DNA of 64,000 bases from JAWPMT01 sp965601475. Lineage in GTDB: Bacteria > Bacteroidota > Bacteroidia > Cytophagales > Cyclobacteriaceae. Positions 28,418 through 37,129 of the stretch are shown here, one piece after another. The notes beneath the pieces were generated by a model, which did not search any database, was not told the DNA's origin, and saw only the letters and a program-made list of their open reading frames with translations. Location: assembly GCA_965601475.1 (NCBI GenBank), contig OZ271832.1:5766001-5830000 (forward strand). The letters are read 5' to 3'. The position numbers and the translations under genes were made by a program. The first letter of the stretch is position 1; each line of letters begins with the position of its first letter.

Positions 28418-30470
28418 AAAGGTTCAATTAGAGGATTTCAGAATTTACCGTGGGGTGAATGAGATTGATTTCAATGTTCATCAGGAGAAGAACGTATTTA
28501 TTATCTCGGGAGAAAATGGTTTTGGTAAAACCACATTTTTAACTGCATTAGTATGGTGTTTGTATGGCAAACTGATGATTGATGTAGATGAAAAATACAA
28601 ACGAGAGATCTATGAAGCGGGGGGGTATAAAAAATATGCGACAAACAACCTGAATCGATCAGAAAAAGAAACTCGAGAATATTCGGTCAGTATTTCGTTA
28701 TCTGATATTTTCATTCCCTCAATTCCTTGTCAGGAAGTACAGATAAAAAGGACTTTTGACCTTGATAAACAGGAAGATCATATAGCTATTTTAATAGATG
28801 GCAACACCAACGAACTAACTAAAGAAGTTGGATCAGAGATTTTCATTCATGATTTCATCCTTCCCAAAGAAGTAGCAAAATTCTTCTTTTTTGACGCTGA
28901 GAAAATCGTTTCGTTAGCCGAAATGAACACCATCGAGGACAAACAAAAACTAAGTAAAGCGTACTCTGAAGTGTTAGGGATCAAAAAATATGTTGATCTC
29001 AAAAACAATCTTCAAGACCTTAGGTTGAGGCTTTCCAGAAGCTCAGCCAGCAAAAAAGATAGAGACAAGTTTGAAAAACTTCAGAAAGAGGTTGATAAGA
29101 TTCAAGGGAGGATTGAATTTGATGAAGAACAGATAGCCAATTTGCTGGAAGAAAAACAATCGAAAAAAAGACAATCCGAACAATACCAGGAAAAACTCAT
29201 CAGGGAAGGAAATTCTCTCACTGTAGAGGAGTTGGTTGATTTAAAAAAACTTAGAGATAGCCTATCAGAGGAAGGAAAAAGCATTAGGTCTCAAATTAAA
29301 GAGTTGCTTGAGTTAGCACCTTTTGCCATTGCCGGTTCAAAACTTAAAGAAGCAAAAAACCAAGTTCAGGCAGAAGCTCATGATAAGGCGAATCAATTTG
29401 ATCCAGCATTGATCAATAAGAAGGCAAAAGCCATAACTGCAAAATTTCAGAAGGATGGATTGAATAGAATTAAAGTAGATGATGAGTCTAGGTCTAAACT
29501 TTTGAAGAGCCTAAACGAAGGTATACTTCAAGAATTCACTTTGCAAAATAGAGATCACAAGGTGCTACTCGACCTGAATGATTCAGAGAACAACGAATTC
29601 ATGGCTATTTGGGAAAACCTGAGATTTTCTTACAGCAATCTATTCAAGGAGCTAGTAAAAGCAGACAGGAGCAATAAGGTAGCCTACAACAAAATCATTA
29701 GAAAGATTAAAAATTCTGAATCGAAGGAAAATGATCTATTGGTCCAAGAAATAAGGCGTGAAAAAGCCAATGTCGATAATCGTGTGGCAGAAATAGATAA
29801 AAAAACGGCTGAATTAAATCAGCACGTTGGTGGCTTGCAACGAGAACTTGGAGTGCTCTCCAGACAATTATCTGAACTATCCAAGAGAATACAGATCGAT
29901 GAATATGATAGAGCTAAAGATAAGGAAGCTGAAAATCTGATTGCATACCTTGAGGCCTTCATAGAGAAATTGAAGTCCGAAAAAAGGTCGACCCTAGAAA
30001 ATGGAATAAAACAGGAGCTAAATAGGCTGATGCATAAGTCTGATTTCGTGCATTGCGTGGATGTAGACATTAAAGGTGAGATCATCGATATAAACCTCTT
30101 TGATAGCTCTGATCATAGAATCCCAACTGAGTCACTATCAAAGGGAGAGCAGCAGCTTTATGCTACTGCAATACTCAAGGCATTGGTTGACGAGTCTAAT
30201 GTTAAATTTCCAATATTTATCGACAGCCCTCTACAGAAATTTGATAAAAGACATTCAGGCAATATCATAACAGATTTTTATCCTAACATTTCCGAACAAG
30301 TGGTCTTATTTCCTCTACTAGAAAAGGAGTTGAGCCATCTAGAATATCAAGGGTTGTTACCTAATGTTAGCAATGCATTTCTGATTAAGAATATTGATCA
30401 TAACAGCTCGGAATTTCATCAGATAAGACCAGATCAACTATTTGAAACCTACAGTGAACATGTTTACTAG
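28407..30470 (+). CDS. dndD: DNA phosphorothioation ATPase DndD
   Basis: 687-residue SMC/Rad50-like ATPase, starting at GTG 28407 inside the dndC tail. The N-terminal head has IIKKVQLEDFRIYRG and Walker A GENGFGKT (35-42); a long coiled coil runs from about 200 to 540; the C-terminal head has the ABC-type signature SLSKGEQQLYATAI (about 575) and Walker B FPIFIDSP (about 603). DndD is thought to open or shape DNA for sulfur insertion. There is no CxxC zinc hook in the coil. dndE begins 11 bp before its stop. Confidence 0.9.
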   Translation: MIIKKVQLEDFRIYRGVNEIDFNVHQEKNVFIISGENGFGKTTFLTALVWCLYGKLMIDVDEKYKREIYEAGGYKKYATNNLNRSEKETREYSVSISLSDIFIPSIPCQEVQIKRTFDLDKQEDHIAILIDGNTNELTKEVGSEIFIHDFILPKEVAKFFFFDAEKIVSLAEMNTIEDKQKLSKAYSEVLGIKKYVDLKNNLQDLRLRLSRSSASKKDRDKFEKLQKEVDKIQGRIEFDEEQIANLLEEKQSKKRQSEQYQEKLIREGNSLTVEELVDLKKLRDSLSEEGKSIRSQIKELLELAPFAIAGSKLKEAKNQVQAEAHDKANQFDPALINKKAKAITAKFQKDGLNRIKVDDESRSKLLKSLNEGILQEFTLQNRDHKVLLDLNDSENNEFMAIWENLRFSYSNLFKELVKADRSNKVAYNKIIRKIKNSESKENDLLVQEIRREKANVDNRVAEIDKKTAELNQHVGGLQRELGVLSRQLSELSKRIQIDEYDRAKDKEAENLIAYLEAFIEKLKSEKRSTLENGIKQELNRLMHKSDFVHCVDVDIKGEIIDINLFDSSDHRIPTESLSKGEQQLYATAILKALVDESNVKFPIFIDSPLQKFDKRHSGNIITDFYPNISEQVVLFPLLEKELSHLEYQGLLPNVSNAFLIKNIDHNSSEFHQIRPDQLFETYSEHVY

Positions 30471-30855
30471 TATTAAGACGTCAAGTGATAATAAAATTAG
30501 GGTTACAGAGCTTACTCGGAAACTCCAACTCGGACCTGAAAATGTCATAGCTAGAATTGCACTAACCTACTCACTGTCTAAAGACAGGGTTCTAGAATTA
30601 GTAAACATTCAAAATTCATCCGGAAAAGAATACAGCAAAAACGTTCTGTTTGGAAGTAATCTCAATCACTACATTGCTCTAATCTGCACACACTATAATC
30701 TCTATAAAACAGATAAGGACATTCCTAAATACATCAAAATGCACGTTGATGATGGGTTGGAAATAATTGATCAAGAAATAAGGGAGAATCCTAACATTAA
30801 CGGGTTCGACTTTCTAGTACAAAAGATTGATGAAGGATTAAAACACATTCAATAG
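30460..30855 (+). CDS. dndE: DNA phosphorothioation protein DndE
   Basis: 131-residue protein starting at ATG 30460, which overlaps the dndD stop; an alternative TTG at 30442 would add six residues inside dndD. The text LTRKLQLGPENVIARIALTY followed by SLSKDR matches the DndE pattern in which a short segment precedes a helix with IARIAL and SL. DndE binds nicked DNA and is needed for modification. The remainder (LFGSNLNHYIALICTHY) is helical and typical. The next gene's ATG follows its TAG without a gap. Confidence 0.85.
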   Translation: MFTSIKTSSDNKIRVTELTRKLQLGPENVIARIALTYSLSKDRVLELVNIQNSSGKEYSKNVLFGSNLNHYIALICTHYNLYKTDKDIPKYIKMHVDDGLEIIDQEIRENPNINGFDFLVQKIDEGLKHIQ

Positions 30856-33024
30856 ATGCTTCGAGACGGGGATTTTAAAATGGTGTATTCCACTGGTGAA
30901 GATGAACCGTTCGCTTTTTATTCCGAAGCACTCATGGAAAGTCAGAACCTTGATTTAGGCCTGGGATTTTTTAGTTCGAGCGGTTTCAAGGTCTTGAGCC
31001 ATGGTTTTGCCTACTTCATAAGTAGAGGCGGTAAGATGAGACTTATCATTAATAGTGTACTTACTCCTCAAGACAAAGAAGCTATCGAAAAAGGTCAAAA
31101 AAGCTCCCCAGATCAGCTGATAGAAGATCGATTAATAACGGACATCATCGCCCTTCAGAAGACTTTGTCAAGACGAGATCGCCACTTTTTCAACTGCCTC
31201 TCCTGGCTCATAGCACAAGATAGACTATCGATAGTAGCAATAGTTCCTAAAAACAATGGAATCGGAATAGCTCATCAAAAATTTGGAGTTTTTACTGATA
31301 ATCAATCTGATAAGGTTGCATTTACAGGTTCACTAAATTTTTCCGAAAGTGCTCTATTATACAATGTTGAAACGATTAGTTGTTATAGATCCTGGAATGT
31401 GGAGAACGAAAGGGTCAGCTACTACAATTCACTTTTCAGAAAAATATGGACAGGACAAAATGAAGCTGTAAAATTCATACCTATTGAAAGGGTCAAAACG
31501 CAAATCTCCTCGTCTTTCCCTATTACAGATATCGAGGAGTTACTTGAAGTAGAACTCGACTTAATCAATCAGCAATTAAAAAGTGAACCGGATGATTTGG
31601 GCAGGCACACTTTAGAAAGACTTCAGGAAAGGATTAAAGGCAAAAAGGTGCCAAACCAAAGTGAGGAAGGTAGTCCCGAACCAAGAGAATACCAGCAGGA
31701 AGCCATCACGAATTGGGTTAATGGAAATTTTCAGGGCTTTTTCGAGATGGCAACTGGTACAGGAAAAACGTTCACTGGTCTTTTTGCATCTCTGTCATTG
31801 AAAGAGAAATTGAGCAAGTGCTTTTTATTAACTCTGGTTCCTACCATTTCACTTGCAGAGCAATGGAATGAAGAGGTTAAGAAAGTAGGGTATAGTAATA
31901 CTATTGTCGTATCATCCCACCATAAAGATTGGGATAAAGCATTGTTATCTGCAATCAATGCCTTTAAGTTGAATACCATCGATCAGGTAGTATGTATAAG
32001 CACCTATGATTCCTATAAGTCATCAAAGTTTGAGTCATTTCTGTTAAAGCTTCCTAAGGAAACCATGCTTTTGGCTGATGAAGCACACACTATGGGTGCT
32101 CCTCAAATGCTACAAAAATTACCATCGAATATCTCATACCGTCTAGGATTATCGGCGACCCCCCATCGGCATTTTGATGATTCCGGTACTCATAAACTTC
32201 TGAAGTTCTTTAACGCAGAAACTGCGCCTACCTATAAACTCGATTTGAAGCAAGCCATAGCAGATAAGTTCCTTTGCCAGTACAAACTGTACCCTCACCT
32301 GGCCGTATTAAATGAATCCGAATATGAGGCATACATTGATTTAACTAAAAGAATAGCTAAAAAGGCTCACATAATCAAAAATCAAGAAGAACCTGATCAT
32401 CAACTTGAACAGCTATTACGTGATCGTAGAAATATCTTAAATCGAGCTGAAGGTAAATTGTCCATTTTAGGTCAAATTATTGATTCTATAATAGAATCAG
32501 ATGGGGAAGTAAAACACACGTTGGTTTACTGTCCAGAAGGAAATAACCCAGATGAAGATGCACGAATAATTGATGAGTACGGAAAGTTTCTAGGTCTAGA
32601 AAAAGGTCTCAGAATTGGAAAATTCGTAGGTGAAACTCCTCCGGAGGAAAGGCAAAGGTTGCTTGAAGATTTTGATAAAGGTCGTATTCAATGCTTGTTG
32701 GCCATGAAATGCCTTGACGAAGGGGTAGATGTAAAACAAACAAAAATTGCTATCTTTCTGTCAAGTAGCACTAATCCAAGACAATATATTCAAAGAAGAG
32801 GGAGGGTATTGAGAACTCATCCCAAAAAGAGTTTTGCTCACCTTCACGATATATTGGCGGTTCCTCCCACTTTGCCTAAGGAAGAACAATTGGAGCAAGT
32901 GGATAGGATCATTATTAATCAGGAATTAAGTCGCTATCGTGAGTTCGCTGATGATGCCTTCAACTATGTGGAGGCCATTGAACCACTTAAGGAGACTCTA
33001 GAAAAATATGGATTGAAAATATGA
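30856..33024 (+). CDS. PLD-domain DEAD/DEAH helicase, Dnd-associated restriction enzyme type
   Basis: 722-residue protein combining a phospholipase-D-like nuclease domain (about 1-230) and a superfamily 2 helicase (about 270-722). In the first, His140-Gln-Lys142 in HQKFGVFTDNQSD and the following FTGSLNFSESA match a single HKD-type motif, with Asp one place later than usual. The helicase has ATGTGKT (about 298), LLADEAHTMG, LGLSATPHR and QYIQRRGRVLR. Such fusions are annotated as restriction enzymes of phosphorothioation systems when encoded beside dndCDE. It would scan or cut DNA lacking sulfur. Its stop overlaps the next start as ATGA. Confidence 0.8.
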   Translation: MLRDGDFKMVYSTGEDEPFAFYSEALMESQNLDLGLGFFSSSGFKVLSHGFAYFISRGGKMRLIINSVLTPQDKEAIEKGQKSSPDQLIEDRLITDIIALQKTLSRRDRHFFNCLSWLIAQDRLSIVAIVPKNNGIGIAHQKFGVFTDNQSDKVAFTGSLNFSESALLYNVETISCYRSWNVENERVSYYNSLFRKIWTGQNEAVKFIPIERVKTQISSSFPITDIEELLEVELDLINQQLKSEPDDLGRHTLERLQERIKGKKVPNQSEEGSPEPREYQQEAITNWVNGNFQGFFEMATGTGKTFTGLFASLSLKEKLSKCFLLTLVPTISLAEQWNEEVKKVGYSNTIVVSSHHKDWDKALLSAINAFKLNTIDQVVCISTYDSYKSSKFESFLLKLPKETMLLADEAHTMGAPQMLQKLPSNISYRLGLSATPHRHFDDSGTHKLLKFFNAETAPTYKLDLKQAIADKFLCQYKLYPHLAVLNESEYEAYIDLTKRIAKKAHIIKNQEEPDHQLEQLLRDRRNILNRAEGKLSILGQIIDSIIESDGEVKHTLVYCPEGNNPDEDARIIDEYGKFLGLEKGLRIGKFVGETPPEERQRLLEDFDKGRIQCLLAMKCLDEGVDVKQTKIAIFLSSSTNPRQYIQRRGRVLRTHPKKSFAHLHDILAVPPTLPKEEQLEQVDRIIINQELSRYREFADDAFNYVEAIEPLKETLEKYGLKI

Positions 33025-33218
33025 GTAGCAAATACAATCAAATATTTACAAGTCTAATCTCTCGATTCTCTTCTGATGGCGAGGTGAATGAATCCACTCG
33101 TAAAGTTGTAGAACAAGTTGTAGTAGCTGAACTGAACAAACTCAGTTTGAAAAGGCCTCACAAAATCAAAGAAGAAATTAAGGATATCATAGCGAAGGAG
33201 GCTAAGAATATTAAATAG
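33021..33218 (+). CDS. Small basic helical protein in the island operon
   Basis: 65 residues, unrecognised. It overlaps the helicase gene by 4 bp (ATGA) and ends 5 bp before the second ATPase gene, so it is almost certainly expressed with both. The sequence is mostly helical with Lys-rich C-terminus (KEEIKDIIAKEAKNIK) and no Cys or membrane segment. It could be an adaptor, or a small subunit of the ATPase, but nothing in the sequence fixes this. Confidence 0.6.
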   Translation: MSSKYNQIFTSLISRFSSDGEVNESTRKVVEQVVVAELNKLSLKRPHKIKEEIKDIIAKEAKNIK

Positions 33219-33223
33219 CCACC

Positions 33224-35251
33224 ATGAAAATCTCACAAATCACCATAGAGAACTTTAAATCCTATCGCGAACGTCAAGTTATTAAGTTTTCGACTGATGA
33301 AAGTAGGTTTATCACCGTTTTGGAAGGCCAAATGGGACATGGTAAATCCAACTTGCTAAATGCGTTCTACTGGTGCCTTTTTGACCAGTACTGGGATAGT
33401 GATAAGCACGAACTAGAGACTTCTCCTGATCCGGATACTGTCTTTCTATTTAACAAAGGGATTCTCAAAGAAAGAAACAGTGAAGGAGAGCATGTAGATA
33501 TTTTGGTTGAAATAGAGTTTTTCGATGACGATAATAACAAGTACCTGATAAAAAGAACGCAATCAGGAATTCGCAGAAAATCTAACTGGAATTTTCAGCG
33601 CTACTCACAATTGGAATTAGAAAAAAGAAGTTCGTTGGACGGCTCCAGCAAGCGATTTGAAGGAGAAGAAGCTTCCGCCGAAATAGAAAATTTTTTTCCT
33701 ACATCCTTATCTAACTATTTTCTTTTTAGAGGGGAAAACAGAACGGAATTGGTGCAATTGCAAGGGAAAGGGAAATTTCAGAACGCTTTAGACGAACTAT
33801 CCAAAGTAGCCGTGTTTAAGCGAAGTGTCCGGCATTTAGAAGCCGTAAGAGATGATTTGCGTAGAGAGTTGGCAGAAGAGGCAGACGATGAATTAAAGAA
33901 ACAAATCCAAGAAGCACTAGCTAATAAGAGTGATGCTCAGCAAGTCCTTGCGGATTATCAAAAAGAACTGATTAATCTTCAGAATATAGAAACACAAAAA
34001 AGAGAAGAGTATGAAAAATATAGAGACCTGATAAAGAAGAATTATCAGGCTCTTGAAATAAAAAACAAGATTGAAGGCGAGGAAGGTGAAATCAAGCGCC
34101 TTGGCAGCCAGCTTGATCTCCTTTATGAGGAAAGAAGAAAACTCATAACCAGAAAATGGGGTGCCTTGCTGCTAAAGGATGTAGTAAAAAAGATAGGTAA
34201 CAGGTATCAGGAGGCGGTTAATTCAGGAATCTATCCTCCAGATATTAAGAATACCCTCATAGATAAGATATTGCATGATTTGAGATGTATCTGTGGGCGA
34301 GGTATTGACAAAGACTCTCAAGAATACGAATTGATACAGCGCTTAAAAGATTTAGGATCTTTTGACCATCTAATGGGGGCTATTGAATCGCTTATGGGCG
34401 ATGTGGCCAGAATAAACAATTTGCTAGATCAATATCCTGAAGATATTAGAAGACTGTCTCAAAGGGAACTGAATTTGCGTTCAGAAATGCAGGAACGTAA
34501 CATCAGAATAGATGGCTGGAAAAAGAAAATTGGAGAGATTAGTGAGGATGTAGACGAGTTGCAGAATAAACAAGATGCAGCCAAAACTGAGCAGGAAAAG
34601 ACAGTAGCCAAGATCAAACAGACCGAAAGTCTAATTAAGGACAAGGAAGCGGAAATAGATCAGCATGAGCGACTATTGGAGGAATGTCAAAATAAGCTGG
34701 AGCAAAACAAATTCCCAGCCATTAAGGCTAACCTTGCTGATAATGCTTTAAAGGAAATTAGAAAACTGAAACGTCAGTATGAAAAAGCTATATATGAAGA
34801 CTTGGAGAAATACACTCAGGAGCATTGGGACATTCTTGTTTATGATAAATTGAATTATGATAAAATCAAGTTTGATTCAGAAGAAAACTATTTCGAACTC
34901 TATGACATAGATGGTAATCCGACCAGATCTATTCTCAATACCGGGCATTCAATTCTTCTAGTTCTTTCATTTATCTCAGCCCTTACTCGAATAGCTAAAG
35001 AAACCTGGCAAGAAGAATATCCACTGGTCATGGATGCACCTACGTCCGAAATTGGTGACAGTGCAATTCAATCAGCATTAACTGGATTTGGTAAAGTCTT
35101 TAATCAGGTAATTCTAATACTTAAAGATGGTAGTGTGCCGGAGGAACTACCAAAATCGCTACAAAAGAAAATCGGAAAGAGGTACTGGATCGAGTTGAAC
35201 AAAGATCGACAGCACTCCATCGTTGAATTAAAAGAGCTAGTATATGCATAA
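33224..35251 (+). CDS. Second SMC/DndD-like ATPase with CxC apex
   Basis: 675-residue SMC/Rad50-type ATPase, paralogous in architecture to DndD but clearly distinct. Head: MKISQITIENFKSYRERQ and Walker A GQMGHGKS (35-42); Walker B region PLVMDAPTSEIGDS near 600, preceded by a degenerate signature (TGHSILLVLSFISALT). Long coiled coils lie at about 185-330 and 380-510, broken by LRCICGRGID, where Cys355 and Cys357 could form a zinc-hook-like apex (CxC instead of CxxC). It could act on DNA ends or loops next to the helicase. The next gene starts within its last codons. Confidence 0.75.
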   Translation: MKISQITIENFKSYRERQVIKFSTDESRFITVLEGQMGHGKSNLLNAFYWCLFDQYWDSDKHELETSPDPDTVFLFNKGILKERNSEGEHVDILVEIEFFDDDNNKYLIKRTQSGIRRKSNWNFQRYSQLELEKRSSLDGSSKRFEGEEASAEIENFFPTSLSNYFLFRGENRTELVQLQGKGKFQNALDELSKVAVFKRSVRHLEAVRDDLRRELAEEADDELKKQIQEALANKSDAQQVLADYQKELINLQNIETQKREEYEKYRDLIKKNYQALEIKNKIEGEEGEIKRLGSQLDLLYEERRKLITRKWGALLLKDVVKKIGNRYQEAVNSGIYPPDIKNTLIDKILHDLRCICGRGIDKDSQEYELIQRLKDLGSFDHLMGAIESLMGDVARINNLLDQYPEDIRRLSQRELNLRSEMQERNIRIDGWKKKIGEISEDVDELQNKQDAAKTEQEKTVAKIKQTESLIKDKEAEIDQHERLLEECQNKLEQNKFPAIKANLADNALKEIRKLKRQYEKAIYEDLEKYTQEHWDILVYDKLNYDKIKFDSEENYFELYDIDGNPTRSILNTGHSILLVLSFISALTRIAKETWQEEYPLVMDAPTSEIGDSAIQSALTGFGKVFNQVILILKDGSVPEELPKSLQKKIGKRYWIELNKDRQHSIVELKELVYA

Positions 35252-35666
35252 CGACTTCCGTTTTTATTACAGCAAACAATCTCGAGAGGTCTACGAGGAA
35301 AATAGCTACGGTGACAATAAACTGTTTCCACAAAGATCCGACATGTTCTTTTGGTGTGTAGCACTAGGATATCAAAATGCTATTGGTTCTCCAAAAAGAC
35401 TAAGTATTTCAGAAAAGGGCCGAGGTGAAATTCATTGGGGTGCATTTGACGATGAAGTTCAGAAACCCTTTTTAAGTATGATAGCTGTTGAAGCTTGTCA
35501 GGAGTTTGAAGTCCTAGGGCGCAGTACAGAGAATAACGAGCAGTTTAGAGAAGTCATCCAAGCCTATGCCGACTCTGGTTTTACAATCCTTTGTTCTCAT
35601 ATGGATGGCGATTTTAGTACTGAGAAGTTAATGGAAATATTGATTGAATACTCTGATAGTTTATAG
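35244..35666 (+). CDS. Dnd system-associated protein 4-like
   Basis: 140-residue protein overlapping the second ATPase gene by 8 bp. The order RSDMFFWCVALGYQNAIG, GEIHWGAFDDE, MIAVEACQEFEVLG and AYADSGFTILCSHMD matches, from memory, the Dnd system-associated protein 4 family (a short region F..DVF..A..LG, a W..F motif, and an EYANGG-like motif). Function of that family is unknown; the usual neighbours are phosphorothioation genes and an SMC ATPase, as here. Confidence 0.65.
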   Translation: MHNDFRFYYSKQSREVYEENSYGDNKLFPQRSDMFFWCVALGYQNAIGSPKRLSISEKGRGEIHWGAFDDEVQKPFLSMIAVEACQEFEVLGRSTENNEQFREVIQAYADSGFTILCSHMDGDFSTEKLMEILIEYSDSL

Positions 35667-35679
35667 AAAAAATCACAAA

Positions 35680-36489
35680 ATGGAAACTGAACAAATTCAT
35701 CTGATAAACCTCGAAGATGTGGAAGTCGCAGAGGAAAACGTGCGAAAATCCCATGCAGATGACGCCCTAGAAGAACTTGCAGAGAGTATAAAGATTCATG
35801 GTCAAATGCAGCCAATTGTTCTCAAAGGGAATGAAAATTCCGCTAAGCCTTACAAAATTATCGTAGGACAAAGACGATATCTGGCCCACATGCTTCTAGG
35901 TCGAGATAAGATTAGAGCAGTTTTCTCTGGAGTTGAAGATGAAACAGATGCTCTACTATATTCTTTAGCAGAAAACATGCAACGTACCGAACCAAAGTAC
36001 ACCGATACTGCAAAAGCTATCACTGACCTCTATATACATTTTGATCGCGATGAGTACAAAGTAAAAGATGCTTTGGGAATGAGTGTAAGGACAATTAGAG
36101 ATTTTATCAACATAGAAGAGTTTAGTACACAAAAAGGTAAGCAATACCTCGAGGAAGGTGAAATCACAAAGGCTGACCTGAAAAGAGTTATTCAGGCCGC
36201 TAATGGAGCCAAAGAAAAAATTGATGAATTAGTTGATATAATTTCTTCACTGTCAAAATACGAAAAGAATAGGGCTGTAAGCTTTGGTCAAGATAACCCA
36301 AATGCAACCGTTGGCGAGATAATTGAAGATGCTAAAAAGCCCAAACTCGAAGAGACTGTGGTTTTGAATCTTTCCATAAATATTACGGAGGCTGTAAGAA
36401 AGGCTGCTGATGAACTCTCTCTTGATTTAGAAACGCTCTCTCTGAACGTTTTAACAGATTGGCTAAAGGACAATGAATATTTGAATTAA
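35680..36489 (+). CDS. ParB-like nuclease/helix-turn-helix protein
   Basis: 269 residues starting at ATG 35680; an in-frame TTG upstream at 35644 lies inside the previous gene. The N-terminal domain (about 1-110) is ParB/Srx-like: ENVRKSHADDALEELAESIK, HGQMQPIVLKG, KIIVGQRRYLA and SLAENMQRTEP. A ParB-type helix-turn-helix follows (VKDALGMSVRTIRDFINIEE). The C-terminal 50 residues (ITEAVRKAADELSLDLETLS) look like a ribbon-helix or dimerisation segment. ParB-fold proteins bind CTP and slide on DNA, or act as nucleases. Its partner is the next gene; no ParA is encoded nearby, so plasmid partition is unlikely. Confidence 0.8.
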   Translation: METEQIHLINLEDVEVAEENVRKSHADDALEELAESIKIHGQMQPIVLKGNENSAKPYKIIVGQRRYLAHMLLGRDKIRAVFSGVEDETDALLYSLAENMQRTEPKYTDTAKAITDLYIHFDRDEYKVKDALGMSVRTIRDFINIEEFSTQKGKQYLEEGEITKADLKRVIQAANGAKEKIDELVDIISSLSKYEKNRAVSFGQDNPNATVGEIIEDAKKPKLEETVVLNLSINITEAVRKAADELSLDLETLSLNVLTDWLKDNEYLN

Positions 36490-37124
36490 TGGATAGTCAG
36501 GAGGAACTAGTTGCGAGATTGATTCTGAATACAAAAAGGAATAGGAGACTCAATAATCTACTTGAGATTGCGAGAGATATTGAGGCACTTTCTGAAGAAG
36601 TTGGAGGCCTAGATCAGGTTAGCAAACTAATCGGAATATCCGGACATATGCTTAATCAATTCTTAAGTGTTAACAAGCTTTCCAAGGAAGTCAGAGAAAA
36701 AATAATAACACGGGAACTAGATAGCGTATCTGTAGCGAATTACATTTCAAAATACACTGATCATGACCAACTTTATTTAGCTGACAATTTTATTAATGGC
36801 AGTCTAAATAGTCAAGACATTAGAGCTATCGGTCCGCTAAAGACGCGATTCTCAGACAAACCAATCAATGAATTGGCTCAAAAGGTGGTTGAATCAAAAA
36901 ACATTAAGGTATCAGTTTTCTACATTCAATTACCTAAAATAATGGATTCCAAAATGATGAATGATAGAATAAGAGAAATAGTAGGGGAAGAGAACATAAT
37001 ATCAGTTGAGACCAAAGGCTATTTAGGTATTCTCAAGTTGACTAAAGATGGTGAAGTTAAGCTCAAAAAAGAAAGCAAGGGAGAAAACCTAAAGTCTTAC
37101 TTAAAAGAAGTTTTGAATAAATAG
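36489..37124 (+). CDS. ParB-like helix-turn-helix partner protein
   Basis: 211 residues; its ATG shares one base with the stop of the ParB-like gene. No N-terminal ParB nuclease motifs are seen. Residues about 20-95 (VGGLDQVSKLIGISGHMLNQ, then LSKEVREKIITRELDSVSVA) resemble the helix-turn-helix half of ParB proteins. The C-terminal 70 residues form a small alpha/beta unit ending in a Lys-rich tail. It may be a ParB half-protein that pairs with the preceding one, or a DNA-binding subunit for the nuclease that follows. I do not recognise the family beyond that. Confidence 0.6.
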   Translation: MDSQEELVARLILNTKRNRRLNNLLEIARDIEALSEEVGGLDQVSKLIGISGHMLNQFLSVNKLSKEVREKIITRELDSVSVANYISKYTDHDQLYLADNFINGSLNSQDIRAIGPLKTRFSDKPINELAQKVVESKNIKVSVFYIQLPKIMDSKMMNDRIREIVGEENIISVETKGYLGILKLTKDGEVKLKKESKGENLKSYLKEVLNK

Positions 37125-37129
37125 TTAAA

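Noticed and set aside
35680..37124. ParB-like genes as a plasmid partition system
   Set aside because: No ParA ATPase or parS-like cluster is present and the genes are locked into the defence operon.
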